A stretch of DNA of 39,090 nt from the NCBI RefSeq assembly GCF_001476815.1, contig NZ_LDSL01000129.1, forward strand, positions 1 through 39,090. Direction: 5' to 3'. Positions 26,389-36,266 of the stretch are shown one piece after another (within the stretch, counting starts at the first letter, position 1; every line of letters starts with the position of its first letter). The notes below the pieces were generated by a model. It was not told the origin of the DNA. It saw only the letters and a program-made list of their open reading frames with translations, and did no database searches. A program made the position numbers and the translations under genes. This DNA comes from Pseudacidovorax intermedius. Lineage in GTDB: Bacteria; Pseudomonadota; Gammaproteobacteria; Burkholderiales; Burkholderiaceae_C.

Positions 26389-27491
26389 ATGGGAGTGCCT
26401 TTCAGGGTCTCGGTCGAGGCCATCGGCGGTCCGTCTGGCTTGGCCCAGCGCCGCGCCGTGGCCAAGGCCATCACCTTGCTGGAGTCGACCCGCGCCGACC
26501 ACCGCGCCCAGGCCGACGAATTGCTCACCGCGTTGCTGCCGCATACCGGCAAGAGCTTCCGCCTCGGCATCTCCGGCGTGCCGGGCGTGGGCAAGTCCAC
26601 CTTCATCGAGGCGCTGGGCCTGTACCTGATCGACCAGGGCCACCGCGTGGCGGTGCTCACCATCGACCCGTCGTCCACCGTCTCCGGCGGCTCCATCCTG
26701 GGCGACAAGACGCGCATGGAGCGCCTCTCGGTGCACGAGCAGGCGTACATCCGCCCGAGCCCCTCGTCGGGCACGCTGGGCGGCGTGGCCGAGAAGACGC
26801 GCGAGGCCATGCTGGTCTGCGAGGCGGCGGGCTACGACGTGGTGATCGTCGAGACCGTCGGCGTGGGCCAGAGCGAGACGGCCGTGGCCGGCATGACCGA
26901 CATGTTCGTGCTGCTGCAGCTGCCCAACGCCGGCGACGATCTGCAGGCCATCAAGAAGGGCGTGATGGAGATCGCCGACCTGGTGGTCATCAACAAGGCC
27001 GACATCGACCCCGACGCCGCCACGCGCGCCCAGGCGCAGATCACCTCGGCCCTGCGGCTCTTCGGCCACCATGGCAATCCGCAGCATGCGCAGGCCATGC
27101 ACGACGCACACGGCGGTGCCGAGGTGCGGCACTGGCTGCCGCGCGTGATGCAGCTCAGTGCGCTGACCGGCGCCGGCGTGGACCGCTTCTGGGCCGCTGT
27201 GAGCGACTTTCGCCACCTGCAGACGGCCAACGGCCGCCTGGCTGCGCGGCGCGAGAAACAGGCGCTGGCCTGGATGTGGGAACGCATCGAGGCCGGCCTG
27301 CGCCACGCCTTCCGCCAGCATCCGCAGGTGCGCGAGCAGCTCGCCGGCCTCTCCGCCGAGGTGGCGGCCGGCCGCGTGGCCGCGTCCACCGCCGCACGCC
27401 AACTCCTCGCTCTGGCGGCGCAAGGCGCCCAAACCGCATCCGGGACGGCGATCGACGCGCCGCCCCCCACATCCCCAACCGACAGGACACC

Positions 27492-27495
<4 letters not shown>
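26389..27495 (+). CDS. meaB: Methylmalonyl-CoA mutase GTPase chaperone MeaB
   Basis: The 368-residue G3E-type GTPase has Walker [10 protein letters not shown] (63-71), [19 protein letters not shown] (base/Mg loop), [10 protein letters not shown] and the NKAD specificity motif. MeaB loads and protects AdoCbl on the mutase and ejects inactivated cofactor. The C-terminal about 40 residues (Ala/Pro/Thr-rich) are longer than needed for the dimerisation arm. Its stop overlaps the start of the carboxylase gene as ATGA, so mutase, chaperone and carboxylase are co-translated. Confidence 0.96.
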
Positions 27496-29024
<1,529 letters not shown>

Positions 29025-29049
29025 GCGCCGTGCAGTCAAGGAGCACCCC

Positions 29050-29667
29050 ATGACCCTGAGTCTCTACTACCACCCGTACTCGCGCGCCGCGGGCACGCTT
29101 TGGGCACTGGAAGAATCCGGCGTCGACCATGACCTGAAGGTGATCGACATCATGAAGGGCGAGCAGAAGGGCCCCGAGCTGATGGCGAAGAACCCCATGG
29201 GCAAGCTGCCCACGCTGGTGGACGGCGACGTCGTCGTCACCGAGGCGGCCGCCATCGCGCTCTACCTGGCCGACCGCTACGCACCCGGGCTGGCGCCGGC
29301 GCTGGACGATCCGCAGCGTGGCACCTACCTGCGCTGGTCGCTGTTTGCACCCAGCGTGATCGAGCCTGCCGTCATGGCCCGGCATTCCGGCTGGGCCGTC
29401 AGGGAGGTGTCCGCAGGCTGGGGCAGCTTCGATGCCATGCTCGCCACGGCGGAGAGCGCCATCGCAGGCAAGGCATTCGTCCTGGGCGACCGTTTCTCCA
29501 TGGCCGACGTGGTGTTCGGCGGCACGCTGCGCTTCATGCTCGGCTTCAAGCAGATCGAGCCCACGCCGGTGTTCGCCGACTATGTGGCCCGCCTCGATGC
29601 CCGCCCGGCCTGCCAGCGTGCCGATGCGAGGAACGCCGCCATGCGCAAGGAACTGGGGCTGCAGTGA
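29050..29667 (+). CDS. Glutathione S-transferase family protein inside the PCC operon
   Basis: The 205-residue protein has an N-terminal thioredoxin-fold domain (TLSLYYHPYSRAAGTLWALEE, with Ser11 as possible active residue, and MGKLPTLVDGDVVVTEAAAIALYLADRY) and an all-helical C-terminal domain (FVLGDRFSMADVVFGGTLRF). It lies 25 bases after the beta-subunit gene and 37 before the alpha-subunit gene on the same strand, so is almost certainly co-transcribed. Its substrate is unknown; removal of reactive acyl-CoA by-products such as acrylyl- or methacrylyl-type compounds is speculative. Confidence 0.9.
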   Translation: MTLSLYYHPYSRAAGTLWALEESGVDHDLKVIDIMKGEQKGPELMAKNPMGKLPTLVDGDVVVTEAAAIALYLADRYAPGLAPALDDPQRGTYLRWSLFAPSVIEPAVMARHSGWAVREVSAGWGSFDAMLATAESAIAGKAFVLGDRFSMADVVFGGTLRFMLGFKQIEPTPVFADYVARLDARPACQRADARNAAMRKELGLQ

Positions 29668-29704
29668 GCGGCGACCCGTCCACACACCAGACATCGGAGC
29701 AGAC

Positions 29705-31759
29705 GTGTTCAAGAAGATCCTGATTGCCAACCGCGGCGAAATCGCCTGCCGCGTCATCAAGACCGCCCGCAAGATGGGCATCCAGACGGTGGCCGTGTAC
29801 TCGGACGCGGACCGCGACGCCCGCCATGTCGAGCTGGCGGACGAGGCCGTGCACATCGGCGCCGCGCCCTCGCGCGAGTCCTACCTGATGGCGGACCGCA
29901 TCATCGAGGCCTGCAGGAAGACGGGCGCCGAGGCGGTGCACCCGGGCTACGGCTTCCTGTCGGAGAACGAGGCCTTCGCCCGGCGCGTGGAAGAGGAGGG
30001 CATCGTCTTCATCGGGCCCAAGCACCATTCCATCGCGGCCATGGGCGACAAGATCGCCTCCAAGAAGCTGGCGAACGAGGCCAAGGTCAACACCATCCCC
30101 GGCTACAACGAGGCCATCGACACGCCCGAGCAGGCCGTGGAGATCGCCAAGGGCATCGGCTACCCGGTGATGATCAAGGCCAGTGCCGGCGGCGGCGGCA
30201 AGGGGCTGCGCGTCGCCTTCAACGACAAGGAGGCGCTGGAAGGCTTCACGGCCTGCCGCAACGAGGCGCGCAACTCCTTCGGCGACGACCGCATCTTCAT
30301 CGAGAAGTTCGTCGAGCAGCCGCGCCACATCGAGATCCAGGTGCTGGGCGACAGCCAGGGCCACGTCATCTACCTCAACGAGCGCGAGTGCTCCATCCAG
30401 CGCCGCCATCAGAAGGTGATCGAGGAGGCGCCGTCGCCCTTCATCAGCGAGGCCACGCGCAAGGCCATGGGCGAGCAGGCGGTGGCGCTGGCCAAGGCGG
30501 TGAACTACCAGTCGGCCGGCACGGTGGAGTTCGTGGTGGGCAAGGACCAGGACTTCTACTTCCTGGAGATGAACACCCGCCTGCAGGTGGAGCATCCGGT
30601 CACCGAGTGCATCACCGGGCTGGACCTCGTGGAGCTGATGATCCGCATCGCGGCCGGCGAACCACTGCCGCTGACGCAGGCCGACGTGAAGCGCGACGGC
30701 TGGGCCATGGAATGCCGCATCAACGCGGAAGACCCGTTCCGCAACTTCCTGCCGTCGACGGGCCGGCTGGTGAAGTTCCAGCCACCGGCCGAGTCGCTGT
30801 CGGCCGCCGAGCCGAATGCACCCGATGCCTACGGCGTGCGCGTGGACACGGGCGTGTACGAGGGGGGCGAGATCCCCATGTACTACGACTCGATGATCGC
30901 CAAGCTCATCGTGCACGGGCGCGATCGGGCGCATGCCATCGCACTGATGCGCGAGGCCCTCAACGGCTTCGCGATCCGTGGCATCCACAGCAACATCCCT
31001 TTCCAGGCGGCGCTGCTGGCGCATCCGAAATTCGTCAGCGGGGACTTCAACACCGGCTTCATTGCCGAGCATTACGGCCAGGGCTTCCGCGCCGAGGACG
31101 TGCCGCACGACGATCCCGACTTCCTGGTCGCCCTGGCCGCCTATGCGCACCGCCGCTACCGCGCACGGGCCTCCGGCATCAGCGGCCAGCTCGCGGGCCA
31201 TGGCGTGAAGGTGGGCGAGCAGTTCGTGGTCGTCACGCTGGCGGCGGACGGCGCGCATCGCCACACGCCAGTGAGCGTCACCGACTTCCAGGGCGCCACC
31301 GGTGCGAGCGCCGTGCAGGTCGGCGGCCGCAGCTACCAGCTCGAAAGCCGCTCGCCGCTGGGCGGCATCCGGGTCGAGGGCCGCGTCGACGGCCAGCCCT
31401 TCACCGCCCAGGTGGAGCGCGGCGCCGGCAAGAACCCGCTGGCCCTTCGCGTGCAGCACAACGGCACGCAGATCGAGGCCATGGTGCTGTCGCCGCTGGG
31501 CGCGCGGCTGCAGGCGCTGATGCCCTACAAGGCGCCGCCGGACATGAGCAAGTTCCTGCTCTCGCCCATGCCCGGGCTGCTGGTGGACGTCGCCGTCAAG
31601 GAAGGCCAGCAGGTGCAGGCCGGTGAGAAGCTCGCCGTCATCGAGGCCATGAAGATGGAGAACGTGCTCTTCGCGGCGCAGGACGGCGTGGTGGGCAAGA
31701 TCGCGGCCGCCAAGGGCGAATCGCTGGCGGTGGACCAGGTGATCCTGGAATTCAACTGA
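29705..31759 (+). CDS. pccA: Propionyl-CoA carboxylase alpha subunit (biotin carboxylase + BCCP)
   Basis: The 684-residue protein contains the biotin carboxylase N-domain (FKKILIANRGEIACRVIKTA), the ATP-grasp loop (KASAGGGGKGLRV), the active-site region (ECSIQRRHQKVIEEAPSP, MNTRLQVEHPVTE), a linker domain, and a C-terminal biotinyl domain. The biotinylated lysine is Lys650 in EAMKMEN, 34 residues from the end. The start is a GTG at 29705 with GGAG five bases upstream; the long open frame before it overlaps the GST gene. It carboxylates biotin using ATP and bicarbonate for the beta subunit. bioB follows immediately. Confidence 0.97.
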   Translation: MFKKILIANRGEIACRVIKTARKMGIQTVAVYSDADRDARHVELADEAVHIGAAPSRESYLMADRIIEACRKTGAEAVHPGYGFLSENEAFARRVEEEGIVFIGPKHHSIAAMGDKIASKKLANEAKVNTIPGYNEAIDTPEQAVEIAKGIGYPVMIKASAGGGGKGLRVAFNDKEALEGFTACRNEARNSFGDDRIFIEKFVEQPRHIEIQVLGDSQGHVIYLNERECSIQRRHQKVIEEAPSPFISEATRKAMGEQAVALAKAVNYQSAGTVEFVVGKDQDFYFLEMNTRLQVEHPVTECITGLDLVELMIRIAAGEPLPLTQADVKRDGWAMECRINAEDPFRNFLPSTGRLVKFQPPAESLSAAEPNAPDAYGVRVDTGVYEGGEIPMYYDSMIAKLIVHGRDRAHAIALMREALNGFAIRGIHSNIPFQAALLAHPKFVSGDFNTGFIAEHYGQGFRAEDVPHDDPDFLVALAAYAHRRYRARASGISGQLAGHGVKVGEQFVVVTLAADGAHRHTPVSVTDFQGATGASAVQVGGRSYQLESRSPLGGIRVEGRVDGQPFTAQVERGAGKNPLALRVQHNGTQIEAMVLSPLGARLQALMPYKAPPDMSKFLLSPMPGLLVDVAVKEGQQVQAGEKLAVIEAMKMENVLFAAQDGVVGKIAAAKGESLAVDQVILEFN

Positions 31760-31783
31760 GTGCAGCTGGCTACGATCGCGCCT

Positions 31784-32812
31784 ATGGACACGACCCTCGA
31801 ACATCCCGTGGTTCTGCACCGTGCCGCGCCCGCGGCCGACGCTGGCAGCGCCCCGCGCTGGCGTGTCGAAGCGGTGCAGGCCCTGCTGGACCTGCCCTTC
31901 AACGACCTGCTGTTCCGCGCCCAGACCGTGCACCGCGGGCACTGGCCGGCCGGCGACGTCGAGCTGGCGACGCTGCTGTCGGTCAAAACCGGGGGCTGCC
32001 CGGAGAACTGCGGCTACTGCCCGCAGTCCGCGGAGTTCGACACCGGCGTCAAGGCGCAGAAGCTGATGAGCGTGGACGAGGTCACCGCCGCGGCCCAGGC
32101 CGCCAAGGATGCCGGTGCCACCCGCTTCTGCATGGGCGCCGCTTGGCGCGCGCCCAAGGACCGCGACATCGAGAAGGTGGCCGAACTGGTGCAGGCCGTG
32201 AAGGGCCTGGGCCTGCAGTCCTGCGCCACGCTGGGCATGCTGCAGGCGCACCAGGCCCGGGCCCTGCGCGACGCCGGCCTGGACTACTACAACCACAACC
32301 TCGACACCGCGCCCGAGTATTACGGGGACGTCGTCGACACCCGCAGCTACCAGGACCGCCTGGACACCCTGGCCCATGTGCGCGCCGCCGGCATCAGCGT
32401 GTGCTGCGGCGGCATCGTGGGCATGGGCGAGGCGCCGGTGCACCGCGCCGGCCTGCTGGCGCAACTGGCCAACCTCGATCCCTATCCCGAGTCGGTGCCC
32501 ATCAACAGCCTGGTGCGCGTGCCGGGCACGCCGCTGGCCGACAGCGCGCCCATCGATCCGCTGGACTTCGTGCGCGTGATCGCCGTCGCCCGCATCCTGA
32601 TGCCCCGGGCCCGCGTACGCCTGTCGGCCGGCCGCCAGCAACTGGGCGAGGCCGTGCAGGCGCTGTGTTTCCTGGCCGGCGCCAATTCCATCTTCTACGG
32701 CGACAAGCTGTTGGTCACCGGCAATCCCGACGTGGAAGCCGACCGGCAACTGCTCGCCAAGCTGGGGCTGCGCGGCCGCGACGTGGCCGCCGGTGAAGGA
32801 GCTGGCGCGTGA
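31784..32812 (+). CDS. bioB: Biotin synthase BioB
   Basis: The 342-residue radical SAM enzyme has the CxxxCxxC cluster motif at Cys72, Cys76 and Cys79 ([13 protein letters not shown]). Other conserved blocks are [26 protein letters not shown] and [10 protein letters not shown], which carry the [2Fe-2S] and substrate residues. It inserts sulfur into dethiobiotin. ATG at 31784 is preferred; a GTG directly after the pccA stop is possible. The rest of the biotin pathway is absent here: bioB sits instead behind the biotin-dependent carboxylase, tying cofactor supply to demand. The next gene overlaps it by four bases (GTGA). Confidence 0.97.
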   Translation: MDTTLEHPVVLHRAAPAADAGSAPRWRVEAVQALLDLPFNDLLFRAQTVHRGHWPAGDVELATLLSVKTGGCPENCGYCPQSAEFDTGVKAQKLMSVDEVTAAAQAAKDAGATRFCMGAAWRAPKDRDIEKVAELVQAVKGLGLQSCATLGMLQAHQARALRDAGLDYYNHNLDTAPEYYGDVVDTRSYQDRLDTLAHVRAAGISVCCGGIVGMGEAPVHRAGLLAQLANLDPYPESVPINSLVRVPGTPLADSAPIDPLDFVRVIAVARILMPRARVRLSAGRQQLGEAVQALCFLAGANSIFYGDKLLVTGNPDVEADRQLLAKLGLRGRDVAAGEGAGA

Positions 32813-33297
32813 GCACCGAGCGTCCGTTCAAGGTGCTGGGCATCCAGCAGATCGCCATCGGCGGTGCGGACAAGCAACGGCTGGCCACGCTGTGGGTCGA
32901 CATGCTGGGGCTGGAAGTGACCGGCACCTTCAGGAGCGAGCGCGAGAACGTCGACGAGGACATCTGCGCCATCGGCAGCGGGCCGTTCAAGGTCGAGGTC
33001 GACCTGATGCAGCCGCTCGACCCCGACAGCAAGCCGGCCGTGCACGCCACGCCGCTCAACCACGTCGGCCTGTGGATCGACGACCTGCCGAGCGCCGTCG
33101 AATGGCTGACGGCGCAGGGCGTGCGCTTCGCGCCGGGCGGCATCCGCCGTGGTGCGGCCGGCTTCGACATCTGCTTCCTGCATCCCAAGGGCAACGAGGA
33201 ATTCCCGATCTCGGGCGAAGGCGTGCTGATCGAGCTGGTGCAGGCCCCGCCCGAAGTGGTGAAGGCCTTCGCCGCACTGGCCGCCGGCGGCCAATGA
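32809..33297 (+). CDS. VOC-family protein, candidate methylmalonyl-CoA epimerase
   Basis: The 162-residue protein has two beta-alpha-beta-beta-beta VOC modules (about 8-70 and 80-146). The C-terminal block [15 protein letters not shown] resembles that of methylmalonyl-CoA epimerases (FLHPK..GGVLVELxQ), and [24 protein letters not shown] resembles their second-module start. By that alignment metal ligands would be Gln14 (usually His), Glu63, His85 and Glu142. It starts with GTG overlapping the bioB stop and ends an operon that otherwise encodes every other step from propionyl-CoA to succinyl-CoA. The VOC assignment is firm; epimerase activity is inference from similarity plus context. Confidence 0.72.
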   Translation: MSTERPFKVLGIQQIAIGGADKQRLATLWVDMLGLEVTGTFRSERENVDEDICAIGSGPFKVEVDLMQPLDPDSKPAVHATPLNHVGLWIDDLPSAVEWLTAQGVRFAPGGIRRGAAGFDICFLHPKGNEEFPISGEGVLIELVQAPPEVVKAFAALAAGGQ

Positions 33298-33309
33298 GGC
33301 CACCCTGGC

Positions 33310-33330
33310 GCCCCGGCATCGCGCCGGGGC
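33310..33330. terminator. GC-rich hairpin between convergent genes
   Basis: gccccggc (33310-33317) and gccggggc (33323-33330) form a perfect 8-bp stem with a 5-base loop, in the 47 bases between the VOC gene and the convergent LysE-type gene. There is no T tract, so it may be a bidirectional weak or Rho-assisted terminator. Confidence 0.45.
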
Positions 33331-33344
33331 CCGTGCAGGCATGA

Positions 33345-33980
33345 TCAGGCGCTCGGCCGCCGCCAGAAGGCCAGCGCGCCCGCCAGCAGCCACATGCCCA
33401 GTCCGCAGCCGCGGTTGAGCCACTGCAGGCTGCGCCGGGACAGCCAGCGCACCGCCTGCGTGCCGGCGGCCGCGTAGGCCAGCATGAGCACCGTGTCGAT
33501 GCCGAGGAAGATCGCGCCCAGCAGCAGGTACTGCGGACCCTGCGGCGCCTGCACGTCGACGAACTGCGGCAGGAAGGCGGCGAAGAACAGCAGCGCCTTG
33601 GGGTTGGACAGCGCCACGGCCAGGCTGCGGGCAAAGGCCACGATGCCCTGTGCCGCGCCCTGCGGCGGCGGCGCCAGCGCCTCGCGCAGGTCGGGTGCCG
33701 GCGCGCGCCACAGCTTGAAGCCCAGCCACGCCAGGTAGAGCACGCCGCCCACCCGCAGCGCGTCGAACAGCCACGGTGAGGCCGCCAGCAGCGAACCCAG
33801 ACCCAGTGCGACCACGGCGATGACCGTGGCACTGCCCACCACCGCGCCGGCGATGCCCCAGACCGCCCGGCGCAGCCCGCCGGCGATGCCGTTGGACAGT
33901 GCCAGGAGCATGGTCGGGCCGGGCGAGGCGGCCACGGCCAGGGAGGTGATGGTGTAGAGGACCAGGGTCTGCGTGTTCAT
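33345..33980 (-). CDS. LysE/RhtB-family amino acid exporter
   Basis: The 211-residue protein has about six membrane spans. ASPGPTMLLALSNGIAGGLRRAVWGIAGAVVG at the N terminus and LSNPKALLFFAAFLPQF in the middle are family signatures. Members export amino acids such as homoserine, threonine or leucine. The gene starts 15 bases after the RnfB-like gene and is probably the last gene of the phaZ-ferredoxin-exporter unit. Substrate cannot be read from sequence. Confidence 0.9.
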   Translation of the reverse strand: MNTQTLVLYTITSLAVAASPGPTMLLALSNGIAGGLRRAVWGIAGAVVGSATVIAVVALGLGSLLAASPWLFDALRVGGVLYLAWLGFKLWRAPAPDLREALAPPPQGAAQGIVAFARSLAVALSNPKALLFFAAFLPQFVDVQAPQGPQYLLLGAIFLGIDTVLMLAYAAAGTQAVRWLSRRSLQWLNRGCGLGMWLLAGALAFWRRPSA

Positions 33981-33995
33981 GGGGGATGAACCGGG

Positions 33996-34670
33996 TCAGG
34001 TGCCGGAGGCCGGCGGGCGTGCCGCGCGGGCACGGGCGAGGGCGGCTTCGACGATGCGGCGCTTGCGTTCGGCGCCGTCGTCGGCGGCGATGGCCGGATC
34101 CGGCGCAGCCACGGCTTCGGCCACGGCAGGCGCCGGGCGATCGGCCTGCGCGGCCAGGCGCCGGCGCCGCGCGTCGTAGCGGCGGCGTGCCCGGTCCGCC
34201 TGCTCGGCCGACCAGGCCGCCCAGCCGCTGCGGCCGGGCGTGACCGGCTCCAGGCCGATGCAGTCCACCGGGCACACCGGCACGCACAGCTCGCAGCCGG
34301 TGCAATGGTCCTCGATGACCGTGTGCATGCGCTTGTGGAAGCCCAGGATGGCGTCCGTGGGGCAGACCTCCAGGCAGCGGGTACAGCCGATGCACCAGGC
34401 CTCGTCGATCACGGCCAGCGTCCGCGGCCCTTCGCTGCCGCAGCCGGGGTCCAGCGGCCGGCGCGGGCGGGCGGTGATGGCGGCGAGGCGCGCGATGCCT
34501 TCGTCGCCACCCGGCGGGCAGCGGTCGATCTCCGCGTCGCCGAGGGCGATGGCCTGCGCATAGGCCGCGCAGTCCGGGTAGCCGCAGCGGGTGCACTGCG
34601 TCTGCGGCAGTGCGTCGAGCAGCTGCGCGGCCAGCGCCGCGGCTTCGGGCCGGGTGAGGGCCTCAGCCAC
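33996..34670 (-). CDS. RnfB-like ferredoxin with three Fe-S motifs
   Basis: The roughly 224-residue cytosolic protein has an Fe-S domain (TQCTRCGYPDCAAYAQAI..EIDRCPPGG) followed by two [4Fe-4S] ferredoxin motifs (CIGCTRCLEVCP and CTGCELCVPVCP) and an Ala/Arg-rich helical tail. It resembles RnfB but lacks the N-terminal membrane helix, and no other rnf genes are nearby; burkholderial genomes often annotate such stand-alone genes as rnfB. I chose a GTG at 34670 overlapping the phaZ stop by 8 bases; an ATG at 34709 would add 13 Arg/Pro-rich residues. The electron partner is unknown. Confidence 0.82.
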   Translation of the reverse strand: MAEALTRPEAAALAAQLLDALPQTQCTRCGYPDCAAYAQAIALGDAEIDRCPPGGDEGIARLAAITARPRRPLDPGCGSEGPRTLAVIDEAWCIGCTRCLEVCPTDAILGFHKRMHTVIEDHCTGCELCVPVCPVDCIGLEPVTPGRSGWAAWSAEQADRARRRYDARRRRLAAQADRPAPAVAEAVAAPDPAIAADDGAERKRRIVEAALARARAARPPASGT

Positions 34671-36165
34671 CCGCGGCGGTCTTGCGCGCGGGCCGCTTGC
34701 GGGCCGCAACCGTACGGGTCGTCGCCGGGGCCGGCGCGGCGGCAGCCACGGCGGCCGGCGCGGGGCGCGTCGTCTTGCGGGCCGTCTTTCGCGGTGCGGC
34801 CGGGGCGGCGGCGCTCACGGCAGGCGCGGCGTGGGCCGGCGCGCTGCTCTGCTTGGGCGGCACCGCATCCTCGGCTGCCAGCGGCGCGTCGTCCCGCTTC
34901 TGCGGCTGGTCGTGGGCGGCGATGAAGGCGCGCACCTTCGGGTACACCATGTCGCGCCAGCGTCGGCCGCTGAAGATGCCGTAGTGCCCGGCACCGGCCA
35001 CTTCGTAGTGTTCACGGTTGCCGGCCGGAATCTGCACGCAGAGGTCGTGCGCCGCGCGCGTCTGGCCGGAGCCGGAGATGTCGTCCAGCTCGCCTTCCAC
35101 CGTCAGCAGCGCGGTCTGGCGGATGTCCTGCGGGCGCACGCGCTCCGGCATGCCGTCGTCGGCGCGCACATCCCAGGTTCCGTTGACCAGGTGGAATTCC
35201 TGGAACACGGCGCGGATGGTTTCCAGGTAGTAGTCCGCGTCCATGTCGAGCACGGCGTTGTACTCGTCGTAGAACTTGCGGTGGGCTTCGGCGCTGGCGT
35301 CGTCGCCCTTCATCAGGTCCTTGAAATAGTCGTAGTGGCTCTTGGCATGGCGGTCGGGGTTCATCGCCACGAAGCCGGTGTGCTGCAGGAAGCCCGGATA
35401 CACGCGGCGGCCTTCACCCGGGAAGCCCTGCGGCACGCGGTAGATCACGTTGTTCTCGAACCACTCGTAGCTCTTGTTCATCGCCAGGTTGTTCACGGCG
35501 GTGGGCGAGCGGCGGGCGTCGATGGGGCCGCCCATCATCGTCATGGACAGCGGCGTCGTCTCGCCGCGGCTGGCCATCAGCGAGATGGCGGCCAGCACCG
35601 GCACCGTGGGCTGGCATACGCTCATCACGTGGCAGTTGCCGTATTCGGCCTGCAGGTGGCGGATGAAGTCCTCGACGTAATGGATGTAGTCGTCCAGGTG
35701 GAATTCGCCGTCCGACAGGGGCACGGTGCGCGCATTCTTCCAGTCGGTGATGTAGACCTTGTGGCCCTGGAGCATGGTGCGCACGGTGTCGCGCAGCAGC
35801 GTGGCGTAATGGCCGGACAGTGGCGCCACGATGAGCACCACCGGCTGCTGCTTGAGCGCGGTCAGCACCTTCGGATCGTCGGTGTAGCGCTTGAAGCGGC
35901 GCAGTTGGCAGAAGGGCTTGTCGAGCTCGACGATTTCGTGGATGACGACGTCTGCGCCGTCGACCTGCACCGACTGGATGTCGAACTCGGGCTTCACGTA
36001 GTCCTTGCCGAGCCGGTAGATCAGGTCGTAGCCGGCCGCCACCCGCTGGGCCATCGGCAGCTGGCTGAACATCGAGCCGTTGCCGTAGAGCTTGGACATC
36101 GCCAGGGCGAAGTCCGAAAAAGGCTCCATAAGCGAGCGCTGGGCTTCATAGAGTTGGTACAGCAT
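34663..36165 (-). CDS. phaZ: Intracellular PHA depolymerase (PhaZ1 type) with basic Ala/Lys/Arg tail
   Basis: The 500-residue protein starts MLYQLYEAQRSLMEPF, typical of the intracellular PhaZ of Cupriavidus-type bacteria. It has a Cys nucleophile instead of Ser: Cys184 in MSVCQPTVP, with Asp361 or Asp362 (EGELDDI) and His394 (GAGHYGIFSG) completing the triad. It degrades stored polyhydroxybutyrate in the granule. The catalytic domain ends near residue 420; residues 425-500 form an added low-complexity tail ending in KTARKTTRP and ARKRPARKT blocks, resembling histone-H1-like or PhaF-type tails. The open frame continues far upstream but this ATG begins the homology. Confidence 0.93.
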   Translation of the reverse strand: MLYQLYEAQRSLMEPFSDFALAMSKLYGNGSMFSQLPMAQRVAAGYDLIYRLGKDYVKPEFDIQSVQVDGADVVIHEIVELDKPFCQLRRFKRYTDDPKVLTALKQQPVVLIVAPLSGHYATLLRDTVRTMLQGHKVYITDWKNARTVPLSDGEFHLDDYIHYVEDFIRHLQAEYGNCHVMSVCQPTVPVLAAISLMASRGETTPLSMTMMGGPIDARRSPTAVNNLAMNKSYEWFENNVIYRVPQGFPGEGRRVYPGFLQHTGFVAMNPDRHAKSHYDYFKDLMKGDDASAEAHRKFYDEYNAVLDMDADYYLETIRAVFQEFHLVNGTWDVRADDGMPERVRPQDIRQTALLTVEGELDDISGSGQTRAAHDLCVQIPAGNREHYEVAGAGHYGIFSGRRWRDMVYPKVRAFIAAHDQPQKRDDAPLAAEDAVPPKQSSAPAHAAPAVSAAAPAAPRKTARKTTRPAPAAVAAAAPAPATTRTVAARKRPARKTAAGG

Positions 36166-36266
36166 GGGGCGTTTCGGATGTAAGAACTGCGTTGCAATAT
36201 AGCAGCGGCCCCTGACGCGCAGGCGTCGGGAGCGCGGCGCGGCCTGGGCCGGGACGGCTCCCGGGC
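36166..36266 (-). promoter_or_regulatory. Probable phaZ promoter region
   Basis: Between the YitT-family gene and phaZ, the minus strand reads gctgctatattgcaacgcag about 20 bases upstream of the phaZ start. It contains a TATATT -10-like block and a ttgcaacgca motif vaguely like PhaR sites (TTGC..GCAA). Both are weak matches. Confidence 0.3.

Noticed and set aside
26304-27491. Upstream in-frame extension of pccB
   Set aside because: It overlaps meaB in a different frame; the ATGA overlap at 27492 gives a natural start and the usual length.
29546-32749. Uninterrupted 1067-codon reading frame antisense to GST, pccA and bioB
   Set aside because: It mirrors the strong codon bias of the plus-strand genes in high-GC DNA, shows no family motifs, and the plus-strand proteins are unambiguous.
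34591-36183. 530-codon plus-strand frame opposite phaZ
   Set aside because: Antisense shadow of phaZ with low-complexity Val/His/Arg-rich composition and no recognisable domain.
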